A stretch of 64,000 nucleotides of DNA from Favolaschia claudopus (lineage: Eukaryota; Basidiomycota; Agaricomycetes; Agaricales; Mycenaceae). The notes under the pieces are model-generated. The model saw nothing but the letters and a program-made list of their open reading frames with translations, had not been told where the DNA came from and ran no database searches. Numbering within the stretch: the stretch's first letter is position 1; every line of letters starts with the position of its first letter. Of this stretch, positions 1 through 11,676 are shown piece after piece. Location: assembly GCA_037176885.1 (NCBI GenBank), contig JAWWNJ010000054.1:1054001-1118000 (forward strand), given 5' to 3'. The translations under genes and the position numbers were made by a program.

Positions 1-330
1 CACCTGGTGTTTCTGTGCATGCTTGATTTGTGGTATGATCTTCTAGGGCCTAAATATACATGCTCTATGTTGTCGCGACCTGCGGGGAAGGATTCTAGCT
101 TTGTTTACTGTTGTTGCTCTTCTACGTTATTTGGCCTATTTGGCTGGAGCCAAACTTTGGCCCTTGAACTCACTCAAAACAGACTGTATCGACCCCGAAT
201 TTTTGACGAACCTGCCGAACGGATGCGGGGCTATTACCCAAGCACAAAAAACTCAGAGTTTTGGTGCATTTTTCATCGAATAATCCGCGGGAAAGCTAAT
301 CGTTGCGCTTCCCAGTTTACGACTGTATAA
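1..330. other. No recognisable gene
   Basis: Short open frames exist here but none shows a known motif, and I see no inverted repeat or RNA gene. The dispersed repeat annotated next begins near its right end. Confidence 0.3.
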
Positions 331-990
331 ACTACGTTCAAGTAGGTTTCAGAAAAAATAGGTACATATGTATCGAGTAAAGCCCATTCCTTGGCTGTCG
401 AGAGTAAATTTGGAGTAAATGTAAACAATGAGTAAATGTAAGTTGAGCTCTCTCAGTCTCAAGCATGCGCATTGAATCTGTTACATTAGGGGCGCTCAAT
501 TCTTAGCTTGTTGGCTCGTCTCGTCCCAGAAATTATTTAATTGCATGATGAGCTGATGAGCTGTTGATCCCACTCCGCATTCCTCTCCACTTCCCATCAA
601 ATTTTGATCCCCTCATAAAAAAAATCGACATTTTACGGACGAGACGAGCTGACGAGCTAAGATTTGAGCGCCCCTATTAGCTTTTCTCAGTCGTCCCCAG
701 TGAAACTCGTTTGAAATGCAATTCCAGCCAAAGTATTGAAGCTTGACGCGTGAAATGGCCACACCCATGAAAGCATGTGCGTGTCTGTCAAAACGGTGTT
801 CCCATCACCAACCATCACTCGGGATCAAGCGGACTCTCTCTGGATCAAGCGGAAATCTCTCGCATCACTCGGATCACTATCTATCAAAGATCTATCGATT
901 ACATCAAAAAGCCCTCTAGCACAGCTTATTGCTTTTCGGTGACGGCTCTGATAAAGGGGGAGCAAGCTCCCCCAATCAGTTGATATGGCT
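330..990 (+). repeat. Dispersed repeat, copy A
   Basis: This stretch reads as a diverged copy of 57930-58490 on the same strand. Shared landmarks include CCATTCCTTGGCTGTC, GCATTGAATCTGTTACATTA, GTCCCCAGTGAAA, GGATCAAGCGGACT and GAGCAAGCTCCCCCAATCA, in the same order. Copy A holds an extra 188-bp element (488-675) that copy B lacks. No coding potential is seen, so the repeat may be the remnant of a non-autonomous element or an untranslated part of a larger one. Confidence 0.6.
488..675. mobile_element. 188-bp MITE with ATT duplication
   Basis: Terminal inverted repeats start AGGGGCGCTCAA and end TTGAGCGCCCCT, extending about 38 bp with mismatches (GGCTCGTCTCGTCC near the inner end). ATT flanks both sides (485-487 and 676-678). 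The related repeat at 57.9-58.5 kb reads TTACATTAGCTC without the insertion, so the boundaries are supported by an empty site. A 3-bp duplication suggests a PIF/Harbinger-type element, but the superfamily is inference. Confidence 0.75.
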
Positions 991-1171
991 GAATATACCG
1001 ATATCAAGCTTGAGGTCCGATCATGATTTTGATGCTCAGTATTACGCATACAGAACATAAGTACTGTGAATCCCACCTCAGAGACTTCCCCCAACCCCGT
1101 AACGTGCGGTTGGGTAGGAGCCTGGGTGTATCCTCCCAGCACAGTGTGGAAGTTGCTTCTGGTAGCATCTA

Positions 1172-1616
1172 TGGAGCGCTCGGCCTAAACACCACAAGCA
1201 AGTCCCATCAACGATGCCATCACTGATGTCTCAAATCGACTGAAGTAACAAAAACTAAAACTTTTGCTTCCGTTTCTCAGGCCGTTGGGGCATAGGAATG
1301 TTCACTGGAGCCCCCAGAGCACTAAAAGCAACCTAGTTATAGCTCTGTGCGGCCGTCTCGAGACCATAGACGTATGGCTGGTCACCCAAATAGGAAAGTT
1401 AAGTAAGCACACGTGTCTGATTGATTGATTGAATCACTGATGTCTCAATTTCCCCTCACGATTTATTGTGAGTTTTTATCCGGCGGACAAATGGTGTTGA
1501 GGGATTGAAGGACTATCTAATCGGAGTGTTTTGGCAAGAGGATCAAAGGTCTAAAGTTTTTGATCACTCGTAATAGATTTTGTTCCTGTTTGGTGGTGTT
1601 TAGGCCGAGCGCACCA
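1172..1616. mobile_element. 445-bp MITE, TGGTGCG family, TA-flanked
   Basis: The ends read TGGAGCGCTCGGCCTAAACA and, inverted, TGGTGCGCTCGGCCTAAACA, with TA on each side (1170-1171 and 1617-1618). It shares both ends and the internal ATCACTGATGTCTCAA segment with the element at 45352-45787, so the two form one family. There is no ORF. TA duplication points to a Tc1/mariner-type transposase acting in trans. Confidence 0.75.
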
Positions 1617-1618
1617 TA

Positions 1619-2894
1619 CACAGTCCGGTGAGTTTTTCAGTTCCACGCCAAACTTATCACTTCCACCTGCATCAAGCAAAAAGGGGGTTTCAAAGAACGT
1701 CAATAAGCTTTGGGATATTCCCCTGGCACTGCCTTGCAGTGATTTTCAATAGTGAAATCCTCTGGAGTGGTTCTCATTAAAGGAATCCCCACTTGGATAT
1801 CCCTGAAAACTATTTGTGGTCTTTGGGGTTCTGCATTAATATTGGCCTCTCGAAATGCTTACAACAGCCAAAAACCTGTAGCTGGACCGTCACGCATCCC
1901 CGTCTCTCAGGATCCACCACAGGTAAATTCGCAATATATGTTTCCCCGGTTGCGGTATGGTGGAAGTATGTTCTCGGGTCAAAAAATTGTCCCGAGTTGC
2001 ATTTCGTACCCCTTATCCGCTGAGCAGACTACAGAGAGCGAATGTGACGGAGTCAATGAAGATACTTGAAGCAAACGTGAAGCGCCGAGCAGAGCTTGGT
2101 TTTACTTTAGATATATATGGAATGGACCTTAGCGAATTTGTATTCGAGGATTACATGATAGGATTGTTCAGTACTCATGAACACGGAATATACGCAAGCT
2201 CCCCCTTTTCTGTAAGCCGGGCACCGGCATTACAAACATACTTTCGGGCCCATGTAGGTGTTGCCGAATTGCCGAATTCCGGCCCCACAGCGCGGCAAAG
2301 TGGGGCCGTGAGAATAGTGGAGCCGGTGTGACGGCTTTGCGTTGAAAAGTTGAAGGCTTGATGCTATTTCTTTTGTAGAACTATTCATTATATCACTCCC
2401 TACCCTGTAACCAGGTTGAATGAGGAAATCACCATAAAACCTGTGCGGCTTTGCACAAGTGTCAAAAGCCGTGTGCGGCTGTGGCACAAACTGTCTAATG
2501 TTGGCGGGGTGGCAACGGGGTGGCCATAGATACACAAATTGACCACAAATTTACCAGAATCAAGTGTCAAAGTAAGTTAAGTCCAGGAGCCTAGGCTGCC
2601 TATTCTGACCGCCAGTAACCCTCTACGTCAAAATTTGTTAGGAAAGTTTTTTATTAGAGCCCGGGAGGACCCCCCCTCCCCTCCCTCCTTATTAGGCAAT
2701 TCGTGTTGCGCTCCATTGTTGGACAAATAGCGTTTAGTCAAGTTGATCCGCCAACTGGATATTCTAACGGCGCCACCAAATATTTGAACGCCATCTGACT
2801 GATCCTGTCTATTATCTACAGTAACTCCGTTTCTCCTGGGACTCTTTTTCTGGATGCCACATATATATGCCTCGACAAGTACCGTACTGTAGCC
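1619..2894. other. Unassigned spacer
   Basis: About 1.3 kb. Open frames at 1793-2023 and 1957-2331 (plus) overlap in different frames and look like pieces of a decayed coding region, but I recognise no domain. The minus-strand ORFs at 2230-2939 show no motif either. Confidence 0.3.
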
Positions 2895-3710
2895 TTGTGT
2901 ATGGGTGAAACGGACTTTCGAGCGTGACCTGAAACGCAAGGCGTGAAACCAGAAACGACCTGGGAGTTACGCGTGACACCTCAAAAACTTTGAAACGGCT
3001 GCAAGAAACAGCTTCAAATAGTGGCTAGAAACGACAGTTCTCGAGGTAAATAATGATTTCGAGCTTACAATGACTGCCAGGACCTTCTTATCTGGGTGAA
3101 AATGGGAATTTTGTCAGTCCCGACCGTCCCACCGTAAGATACAGACCGGAAATTCAGCCAGGAGCATTGCCTTCGGAATCCAGAAAAAAATTCGAACAGC
3201 ACAAATAAATTCAGCAGCAAAATTGGTTTTTTTGTCATTTCTGTGTCACGCACCTTTCAGTGAAACCAGCCCTGCGTTTCGCGTGACGGTTGAAACGAAA
3301 CGGAGTCTGCGTGACGCGTTACAGTTGCGGCAAAATCAATTTACTTACTAAATAAGGAAATTCTCGTCAATTCGCTCCTTTCGCTCGTTTTTTTCGAGCG
3401 GTAAGTTGATAAGAATACTAAGAACTGCTGGCCTGTATTCCTGATGTAGGGAAACTGGCGTCTTTGTATTGGTTTCGCCGGGATAACCAGCAACTTTGTC
3501 TCATAAAGTGCAGCCAAAAGCAGTGCGAAACATGACGAATCCGGTTGTTTTTTGTGCGTAGACCGGCTCAACTCCAGGAGTACAGGCCCTTTGTGCCATT
3601 TCAACGCGCTTGTGGTGGTTTTGCTCTGCGGTAGAGCGGATTTGATGAAAATTTCCTTATTTGGTAAGTAAATTGATTTTGCTGCAACTGTACGTTTCAC
3701 CCATACACAA
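2895..3710. mobile_element. TIR element hosting a nested MITE
   Basis: The left end reads TTGTGTATGGGTGAAACG (2895-2912) and the right end is its exact inverse (3693-3710). The interior has many short GAAACG and GCGTGAC motifs. A TA-flanked MITE lies inside it next to the right end, and the hAT element at 3717 landed a few bases beyond. No target duplication for this outer element could be read. No coding capacity is seen. Confidence 0.5.
3322..3690. mobile_element. 369-bp MITE, CAGTTGCGGC family
   Basis: The ends are CAGTTGCGGCAAAATCAATT and, inverted, CAGTTGCAGCAAAATCAATT, extending through a TTTACTTAC segment to about 45 bp. TA flanks both sides (3320-3321, 3691-3692). The right half recurs at 48933-49152 with about 90% similarity by eye. 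The TA duplication and CAG terminus suggest a Tc1/mariner/pogo derivative. Confidence 0.75.
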
Positions 3711-5372
3711 TTTCGGTAGTGTTGTCAGGGTCGGGTCGGGCTCAAAAGCCCGGGCTTGGGTCGGGGCAGTAAGGGTCAGGGTCGATGCTCAACGCCCGAC
3801 CCGGCCCGGAAGGTGGGGTCGGGCTCGGGTCGGGTCGGGTCAGGGTCGCGACCCGGGTCGCATGGGTAAGAAAAGAATTTGAGTGAATTTGACCTCACAT
3901 ATTGATCTTTCTCCATGCCAGATGTATAGCTAACACCTCTTGAAGCAGAAAAAGCTGAATCCCGACAACAATAGTCAGCAAACTGCATTTGGACGTAATA
4001 AACACATAACTAACCACGAAAAACAGCTACCACTATCCGAACCAAGGGAATCGACACTTCAAGACTATGCAGAATGAATCCTAGGTAAGTTTCAGGTTCT
4101 CGAAACACAACCATAACTCTCCACGCACCCAATTTGGGAATATACGCTGTGTCTCGCCTGCAAAACTTCCTTTCTAGGGTCGTGGGAACTGATGGGATGC
4201 GGGACTTACCGATCAACTCCTGCTACATATGCCCGACAAGCCCCCGATATGCCTTCCTCATCTCAGGAATGATTTCTTGATCAAAAATTCAATGGTAAGC
4301 ACTGTGAATGCATCAGATGAGGAGATGGGGACATGCATTCATGCCCCTAACTGAGCTGAAATTTGTAGGTGCCGACCCGGGTCGGCGACCCGGGTCTAGG
4401 GTCGCACAGAATCCACTGTGGTTGTAAAACCCCGTGAATTTTACTTAGCCGTTGCGTGAAATTCACGATTCAACGAATTTTCAGCTGAATTCAGATTCAC
4501 GTGGTTGGAAATTCAGGTACCTGATTCACGTACTTCCTGTATGCCATGCTGAGCTACGTGAATATCACCTTGTTATTGGGTGAATGAAAGTGCATGAATT
4601 TGGCTTGGGATACCTGGATTCCAACGACGTGAAATTCACTTGAAAATTGGTTGAATCAAGTCACCTGGAATCGTTGAAAAATTGCAAGTTCAGCCGAGGT
4701 GGGACTCTCTGAAATTCACTCTCAAACTGGGTGAAATTCATGGGGTCAGAGTTGCTCCGAGCAAGGTACATGGTTCCGGTCATCAGTACTGGTTGCGCTC
4801 ACCCTATATCAAGAAATTCAATCTATATAATATAGTGTTCGGTGATTTGTATTGCAACTAAGTAAAGTCATATATTCTAGTAGTCAGTAGTAAAGTACAG
4901 ATAGTAAAGCAATGTAGTATGTAGTAGGATAGGATTCCAGCGATGTCTGGTCAAAGCAAGATTGGCCCAATTGATTTTTCACGGACTTTCAATCGAATTT
5001 TCACGTAGTTTATGAATGAATTCTCAGGTAAATGAAGGAGAATTGAAACTATCATTCCGTGAAATTCAATGGAAAACTACGTGAATGAACCCCATGAAAC
5101 GTTCCATTCACTTAGTCCAACTAGGTGAATTGAACCCCGTGAAATTCACAAGTTCTGCGTGAAATTCATGGGCTTTTCTGGTGAACTTCAGGTGAAGATT
5201 GGGTGAATCAACTGCGTGAAATTCATGGGGTTTGCGGGCTACAGTGATCTCTGACCCGACCCGCGACCCTACTTGAAGTCGGGCCCGGGTCGGGTCGGGG
5301 TCGGGCTCAAAAGCCCGGGCTTGGGTCGGGTCGAGGGTCGGCGACCCGACCCCGGACAACACTAAATTTCGG
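3709..5372. mobile_element. Non-autonomous hAT transposon, 1648 bp
   Basis: The element proper is 3717-5364: TAGTGTTGTC at the left and GACAACACTA at the right, flanked by a perfect 8-bp duplication AATTTCGG (3709-3716 and 5365-5372). An 8-bp duplication and a TAGTGTTG-type terminus are hAT hallmarks. The subterminal regions are arrays of GGGTCGGGTCGGG and its inverse. The interior (4440-5230) contains about eight copies of GTGAAATTCA or one-base variants. There is no transposase ORF, so the element depends on one elsewhere. Confidence 0.85.
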
Positions 5373-5500
5373 TCAATTCGTCATCACGTGATTTTTCGAC
5401 TTGCGCCAATAAATCCGATAAATCGAGAAAAAATTATCGCCGCAATAAGAAAAGTCGAGCGTGACGCGTGACAGACGAATCGACCGAAATTATATGTGTA
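5355..5500. repeat. Short inverted repeat beside the hAT insertion
   Basis: AATTTCGGTCAATTCGTC at 5365-5382 is mirrored by GACGAATCGACCGAAATT at 5473-5490, enclosing about 90 bp. It could be a very short decayed MITE or the arm of an older element that took the hAT insertion. Confidence 0.4.
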
Positions 5501-5654
5501 AGACAGTCTGCATAGAGTCGACAGGTGCCATGGCGGACAAGAGAAAACGTGATCATTTCGTGACCACGTGGAGGGTGTTGCGCCGAGAACGTGGAGGAGG
5601 GCGCGCCAATGCTCGGTGCCGGCGTTTGTTTGGAAGCGGGAAAGCAAACTGACA

Positions 5655-6430
5655 GCGTAGGATAGATCAGGACGAGTTGCCAGCTGGCCCCACATTATCG
5701 ATCCTAGCAGCACTCGGTACGGCTTCCCCACCATCTCAGCACGTTCCTCTTGCGTCGACGGGCACATAGAAGAGTTGAGGGAGATACCCACAGGAAGAGG
5801 TGTGGTGCGGGGTTGGATATTCTCGAGGTGATGGTCTGCCAGAACTTTTTCAAAGTAAGCGCGCTGAGAGAGGGTAACCGTCCCAGTTTCCAAATCCTGG
5901 TCGACGCGCATACCGAGTAAACGATGGGTATGGCCAACGTCTTTGATATCCCAGATTTTAGCTAACTCAGCTTTCCGCAGGTCCGCCTCCTCGAGAGAAG
6001 ACGAAGCACCCCAGACATCATCCGTGTAAGTGTCGGTGACCGTGTCGCTGCCGTTTTCAGAAGTTTCGACACGAACACAAGGATCGGCTCTCGACGCTGT
6101 ATACCCCAGTTCGGTGTATGTTCCGCCAAGTGTCTCTGCCCAATCCCTTCCCCCCTGCATAGTGCCGTAGATTGTCTTCTTCAAGCGGCAAGCCCACCCC
6201 TCTTTGCCTTACACCTCATATCCCCTCGGCTGCTCCATGTAAATCTCCTCTTTCGTCTCGCTGTTACGGTAAGCCGCTTCAAAGTCGATTTGCCATAAAT
6301 GAAGATTTTGCTTGGCAGCAATCGCAGCGGACACAACAGAGTGCTCCGCTGCTGATGGTGAGTTATCTCTTTATAGGCGGTGTCTCAAGCCGTTAATTTT
6401 CGCACAAGCTCGGCCTGAAGGAACAGGCAA
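5655..6430 (-). pseudogene. Ty1/copia reverse transcriptase fragment
   Basis: The minus-strand translation shows copia RT in order: an AKQNLHLWQIDFEAAY segment (near 6320), EEIYMEQPRGYEV, LKKTIYGTMQGGRDWAETL (6184 down), the active-site box YTDDVWG in place of the usual YVDD, LLGMRVDQD, and LLGSIMWGQLATRPDLSYAV. The RNase H, integrase, Gag and LTRs are absent. An in-frame TAA (6211-6209) sits between YEV and GKEGW, so the piece is dead. The family assignment is firm. Whether it belongs to the same lineage as the copia Gag relic at 55.5 kb cannot be decided because the two do not overlap. Confidence 0.85.
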
Positions 6431-8546
6431 TCGTACACACCAATACAATCAAAATGCGAGTCCCGCACGGCCGCCAAGTACGTGTAAATGATGTTTAGAT
6501 TACTTCCTCCGCTGATTGCATACTAATCAGGAAAACCCCAATCTGGTAATTACTGACAATCCGCGGTAATTACCGCTAATTGGCAGATTATCAAAAATTA
6601 TCACAATCGAAAGGTCCGATAATTTTAGCGATAAATTACAGCCAATTATCACCAATTGTTGAACTTTAGCAAGGAATATCCAGTCCTTGAGATCCTTTAT
6701 TCTGCTCGCTTTGACAATTTTCAGACTTTGTTCAGGTGAAAAAGATATATTTCAAGTACTACTACAACATAACAACTACCACAGAGCCGAATACGAGGTC
6801 CCTCACACACTATTGCTTGACAGCACCATACCCGGCATCCTATAACCAACAACGGCTATGCTTGCGGTCCCACTACATGACTTGTATGAGCCGGATATCA
6901 TGTTGTTCACAGAATAGCACTTACCCGGCACTATATCGACACTGAAAACCGCATGTAGGAACCAAACTCGGGTGTCAATCAGTAAGTAAACAAGATAGTA
7001 AGAAGACATACATACATGAACATGTCGACGCCGCTGGAGAAGGATAGGCAGAAGGGCACCGAAACAAACGGGGAAAGTAAGACCGTACAATATCGAGGAG
7101 TAGAAAGTGAGCGGGAGGGGACAATAACTTACATGACAAGAGCAGGGCATTGCCAAATGTGGCCGGTACGAGCGTCGAACGAAGACGGCGCTGAAGTAGA
7201 GAGATAGAGGGTGAGTATGATTCAAAGAGCCATTGAAGCAGCGGACGCACCTGCGACATCCCAATGTTCCCCACCGCAAATCTCAACGTCGAAGGCTGAT
7301 TGTGTACGGGCGTCGGGTTTTGCCAGCGATGGGGAAGAAGGGGGGAAGAAGGCCCAAGTGTAAGTGGTAGGCTCGACGAGTGACACCTCTCGACGGAAGG
7401 AGGGAAGACTGGTGTAGAGTTGGGGCGGGAAAGGAGGGAGATGGTGGTGGTTCGAGAGAGAGAAAGGTTGGGGAATTTACGAGAGCTGTGTGCGCTGGCA
7501 TGCCACGTGTATGATGCGATCATTTTTCTGTTGGATCCGACTTATCCGACGGCATCCGAGGACGTACGGCATGCATCGGCTAAGGACTTGGTCGAATTTT
7601 CGTGAACTCGATTGTATGCACTTAGCTAGAAGTCAACACATATCTTGCCCAACTTACTACTACTGCCCTTTTTTCACTAACTGATAGACTTGCAAGCATT
7701 CCTTGAGCTCCTTGGCAAGTTTCCTGGCACATCACCAAAAATGCCGATATTTGATGATAAAGTTGCGGCATTACTGCCAATTGCCGAGAATTATTGACCA
7801 TTGCTCAAATTATCACGTTTATCGCTAAACCGCGAAGATTATTGACAATTTATCAATTTGTGTTTTTCCTGATGTACCGTTATGAAGATGATCGTCGGAC
7901 TACCTGCGATGAGTTGTTTTTAGCGGCGCGCAAAGATTACCTGGATCCGCCATCTCGCCATGATCTCGGTTACATGAACGACCGCTGTCCCACATGCGGA
8001 GCACTCCATTGGGTCGCAGAGCAAGTCCTACACCCCCCAAAAAATTCCCGTTCGCCGTACGGGATGTGCTGTAATCATGGCAAGGTCGCGTTGCAGCGAC
8101 TCGAAGAGCCGCCAGAGCCTCTGCATCGTTTCTTCGTTGGGAATGATGCGCAGGCTGTGGATAGTCAACAACAGTACTCCTGCGCGCCCCAAATTTACTG
8201 GGTTTTTCGGAGAACAGACATCTCCTCGCGACGCATCCGAGCCAAACCCCAAGAAACGCAAGCTCGATGTATCAAATGGGCCGGAAGAGTCAAGACCGGG
8301 GTGAAAGGATTTCCACCGCTCGTCGCGCAGGGGGTTCCAGTAACAGACACTAAAATGAACTTTATTAATGTATATTCACTCTGTAATACAACTTTTTCTC
8401 GCTGTAATTTGCGTGATGAGTCACACCGTAGCGTAGCACGGGTAACTGCTAGTATTGTTTACAAAACGGCTGTAAGCGAAAATAGTTTAACGAATTATTT
8501 TCTTTGATTAGGAAAGTGGGTTTCTGGCGGCTGCTAATAAGCTCTA
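6431..8546. other. Spacer with possible gene fragments
   Basis: Two AT-rich blocks (6540-6665 and 7735-7850) hold repeated AATTATC and ATTGCC motifs, as in old inverted-repeat elements. On the minus strand, overlapping frames at 6803-7523 contain hydrophobic stretches and GTAAGT donor-like sites (near 7133 and 6925), so they could be exons of a small membrane protein gene. I recognise no family and cannot settle a model. The plus ORF at 7794-8507 has no motif I know. Confidence 0.25.
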
Positions 8547-9238
8547 CAGTGTTTTGACGTTCGTTTACACACCTAAACTTAGACCAACAATAACTTTTGC
8601 CCACAGTCAATTTCCGTAGTATAAAGTAGATAGAGTCCTTCTAAAGGGTCTTGAGAATGAGCAACCAAGTTTTGGACGCGATACAGACATTTTACACATT
8701 GTAATTTAGCGGAATACCGCGCAGATCAGTTTTGTCACACAATTCACAGTCTGTGACACGGAGTCACTACTCCTCGTCACTCCCACTCCCATCGTCTTCA
8801 TCGTCACTCACATCCTCCGTCGGCTTGGGTTTTGGCTTAAGAGGCCTCCTGGGCTTCTTGGGCAAATCTTTGGCTCTTGTCCCCGCCTCTCGAAGCCGTA
8901 CACACTCCCGTTCCCATGCCTCAACTGCAGTTGCATGCACCACCAATTCACTTCTCCTCAATGTCCGCCCTCTCTACTTTCTTCGCCTCCTTCCTCGTCT
9001 TCTTCGCCACTTTCTCTGCTTATTCCGTCTCCTTAGCCTGGTCCAACGCAAGCTTCTGCTCAATCACTTCGTCGGCAGTGAGGTGTCGCCCTTTACCCCC
9101 CGGAAACATCAAGGTGCGATCTTTTTTTACAGTATGTACTGATCTAGTCCTCAGATACCTAAGGCCTTGAGCCAAAACTGAGCGAGAAATACGCAGGTGT
9201 GTAAAGGAGTGCTAGTGTAAACGAGCGTCAAAACACTG
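8547..9238. mobile_element. pogo-like deletion derivative, 692 bp
   Basis: The ends read CAGTGTTTTGACGTTCGT and, inverted, CAGTGTTTTGACGCTCGT, about 24 bp with one mismatch, and TA flanks both sides (8545-8546, 9239-9240). Inside, on the minus strand, lies the tail of a pogo/CENP-B-type transposase. The CAGTG terminus and TA duplication fit pogo. Only the 3' coding end remains, so it is an internally deleted element. Confidence 0.7.
8767..9125 (-). pseudogene. pogo/CENP-B-type transposase C-terminal remnant
   Basis: Reading down from 9125, the translation runs MFPGGKGRHLTADEVIEQK, then a lysine- and alanine-rich helical stretch, then after a frameshift AWERECVRLREAGTRAKDLP, KKPRRPLKPKPKP and an acidic tail DVSDDEDDGSGSDEE ending at 8767. 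This layout (short folded end, basic coiled segment, proline/lysine run, acidic tail) matches my recollection of fungal pogo-type transposases. The DDE core and CENP-B DNA-binding part are missing. A stop and a frameshift within it confirm decay. Confidence 0.5.
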
Positions 9239-9450
9239 TAATTGGCGATAATTGGCAACAATTGGCATAAGCCGATTAGGACATAGCCAATGTGACAATT
9301 TGTCACAATCCCCAATTGTTGCCAATTCTGGACAATTGTCAACTATTTTGTACATTTGGGGCGAAATGGCATTTCTGAATTTTCCTGATGAAGGGCGGGG
9401 CCGGAGTTTGAATTTTTGAGTGGTGCCGAGGGACCGGCATTGTGTGACTT

Positions 9451-9627
9451 TTTGTGACTAGTGTTGCCGCGAGCCAAGTCGAGTCGAGCTCCACCTCGAG
9501 GTAGCTCGCTCCAAAAAGGTAATTTGTGATGATATCAGGCCGGAAAAGGCAGCCATTACCTTTTTGGAGCGAGCTACCTCGAGGTGGAGCTCGACTCGAC
9601 TTGGCTCGCGGCAACACTATTTGTGAC
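9451..9627. mobile_element. 161-bp hAT MITE forming a near-perfect hairpin
   Basis: The element is 9459-9619, TAGTGTTGCC to GGCAACACTA, flanked by a perfect 8-bp duplication TTTGTGAC (9451-9458 and 9620-9627). The arms are about 64 bp and look perfectly complementary, leaving a loop of about 31 bp. The single-stranded form would fold into one long hairpin. The 8-bp duplication and terminus place it with hAT; arm perfection implies recent activity or maintenance by conversion. Confidence 0.85.
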
Positions 9628-10656
9628 TCAGGCGATTTGCATATCTTCCGTCTTCCTTGCCGCCGAGAATATTCACAAAACTACTTCTAAATATCGTATT
9701 TTAGTATAGAAATGTATCCCCGATATCGCTGTGTGTTAAATACAAATTTATTGCCAAAGAAGGAGTAGAATACTGCTCCCATCAAAATATTTCAAACTCC
9801 GGCCCCGCTCTTTGGCGGCGCCCGAGAAGTACCAGCCTGTCTACGACAACGACCACCTCCAATGTAAAAATCGTTGCAGCTCGTGGACAGGCTGGTCACG
9901 AGCCTAAGGTCGTTCGACTTACCGGGGTAGCTCTGTGGGTACACTCTTCATCGATTACACGGTGCGTATTTAATGAGGGTAGCTCCCACTTGCCTCCATT
10001 CTCGAATTTCATGTCACATTGGAAAGGGAAAGAGTTCAATCGCCACCGTGCTCCTCATCGGTCTTGGTGCTAAGTACAATATTGCAATGGTGGAGCAAGC
10101 TTAAGCGGCTGTCGCCGGCGGCTCTGTTCCCTCGGATCTTTCGGTTCCACTTTGACTCGTCCCTGCAGCGAGCCACTGTGTGGTATGCTCAGACTTCCAC
10201 GCAGGTCGTCAGAAGACTGAGGTATAGTACTCGGTGTACTGGCGGTGATTGATCTGTCTAAATATCTTTACTCTACACTCTACAGACTGGGCAAGTAAGC
10301 CAATTGCACCTAGTGCGTGGCCGCAAAATCAAGGAAGCCCATATTCCCAATGGTTGGAACACATCGGTTACAAGAGGCACGCGGGAATGTTCGATCATAC
10401 ATCGGCCTCTTTAATCCCAAAACAATGATCGGATGGTCTCCTCCCATTAAGGGACATCAAACCTGCGCCGGGAAGTTTTGTCACATGTGACATCACGTTC
10501 CCACGCACTCGCGCTCTTTTTGCCTGTTTCCTCCAGATTTTTCGCCGTTTCAGGTGAACTCCCAGCGAAATTGGCATCCTCGTCAAATTTTGCGGCGCAC
10601 CACTGCGTGGAGCTGCCGCTTGACGATGATGGCAATTTAGCTGTTAGTTCACCTGA
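9628..10656. other. Unassigned spacer
   Basis: No ORF here carries a recognised motif. The plus ORF at 10478-10726 and the minus ORFs at 10395-10635 overlap each other, and at least one must be spurious. I saw no tRNA and no target-site structure. Confidence 0.3.
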
Positions 10657-11676
10657 CAGCTATCTACAAAACACTGGAGCGCTCCGAAAAAAAGTTCACA
10701 CAACGGTTTTGACAACTCCTGCCTAATTCGGCCAGCCCGCTCCACTCTCTCCAACGACACTCGCCCTTTCGTCACTGCTCCTGGAACGTCTCTCTCGCCT
10801 ACCATGCCCTACAATACCTTCCGCTACATCCCTCCTGCACACAAGCGGCTCATAGTGCTGTCCATATTACGATAATAATACGGTTTTTGCCATATCATAT
10901 TATATCCTTATCGTATCGCGAGTTCTAGAGGTGTATCGTATCTGTACTTAACAATATCGTATTATAACAAGCTGTATCACGATATAATTTTGTTATAATT
11001 TAATACGACCTGCCTCTTCAATGTAGGATTTTTTCTGGCTATATAAGCGCAGAATTGTACTCCTCTCGATGTATGGAGCACATGTGCATGTTGCACACTC
11101 GATGAGCCATGATTTTGGTGCAAATTCAAGCCATGGTTCAACTTTTGCTGCCTATGCACATGCCGTGCACCAAACCTGCCATCAAAATGATCATCCATCA
11201 CTGATTGACCTCATTTGGGAGAAAATCCGATCGGACTTCGGCGCCTGACAGGTGATCCTCGGCACTTCCTCGGCAGAAGATCCAACTTGTCAGTTCCAAG
11301 GCCAGCTTCAACTGCAGACTCGCCCCAGATAATACGAAAATAATACGGATAATACGGTCCCAGCATAACGTATTATACTCATATTATAATATTATTATAA
11401 CATTGAATAATAATAATCTGGGACACAGGCCTGGCCCGTATCGTATCCGTATTATCGTCGATATAATATTGTTATAATATTTCGTATTTTAATCTTGGAC
11501 TGCACTAGCGGCTCATGATTACCATGGCCGCCAACGGGATGTCCAATCAAAGGCTGCAACTGACGCGCCAGCCGTCGACGCAATGGATCCGGCAGTGCCT
11601 ACCTCATATGGTAATTGACGTCATCGCATCAATGGGAACTTTTTTTCGGAGCGCTCCAGTGTTTTGTAGATAGCTG
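10657..11676. mobile_element. 1020-bp TIR element, no transposase
   Basis: The left end CAGCTATCTACAAAACACTG continues through GGAGCGCTCCGAAAAAAAGT and is exactly inverted at the right end (about 41 bp). The interior is AT-rich, with repeated TATTATAATA and ATACGATAT motifs that form many small palindromes. One end of the same family recurs at 50082-50110. I could not identify a convincing target duplication. No plausible transposase ORF is present. Confidence 0.7.

Noticed and set aside
7794..8507. 237-residue plus-strand frame
   Set aside because: No motif, unusual composition, and ORFs in two other frames overlap it; probably chance.
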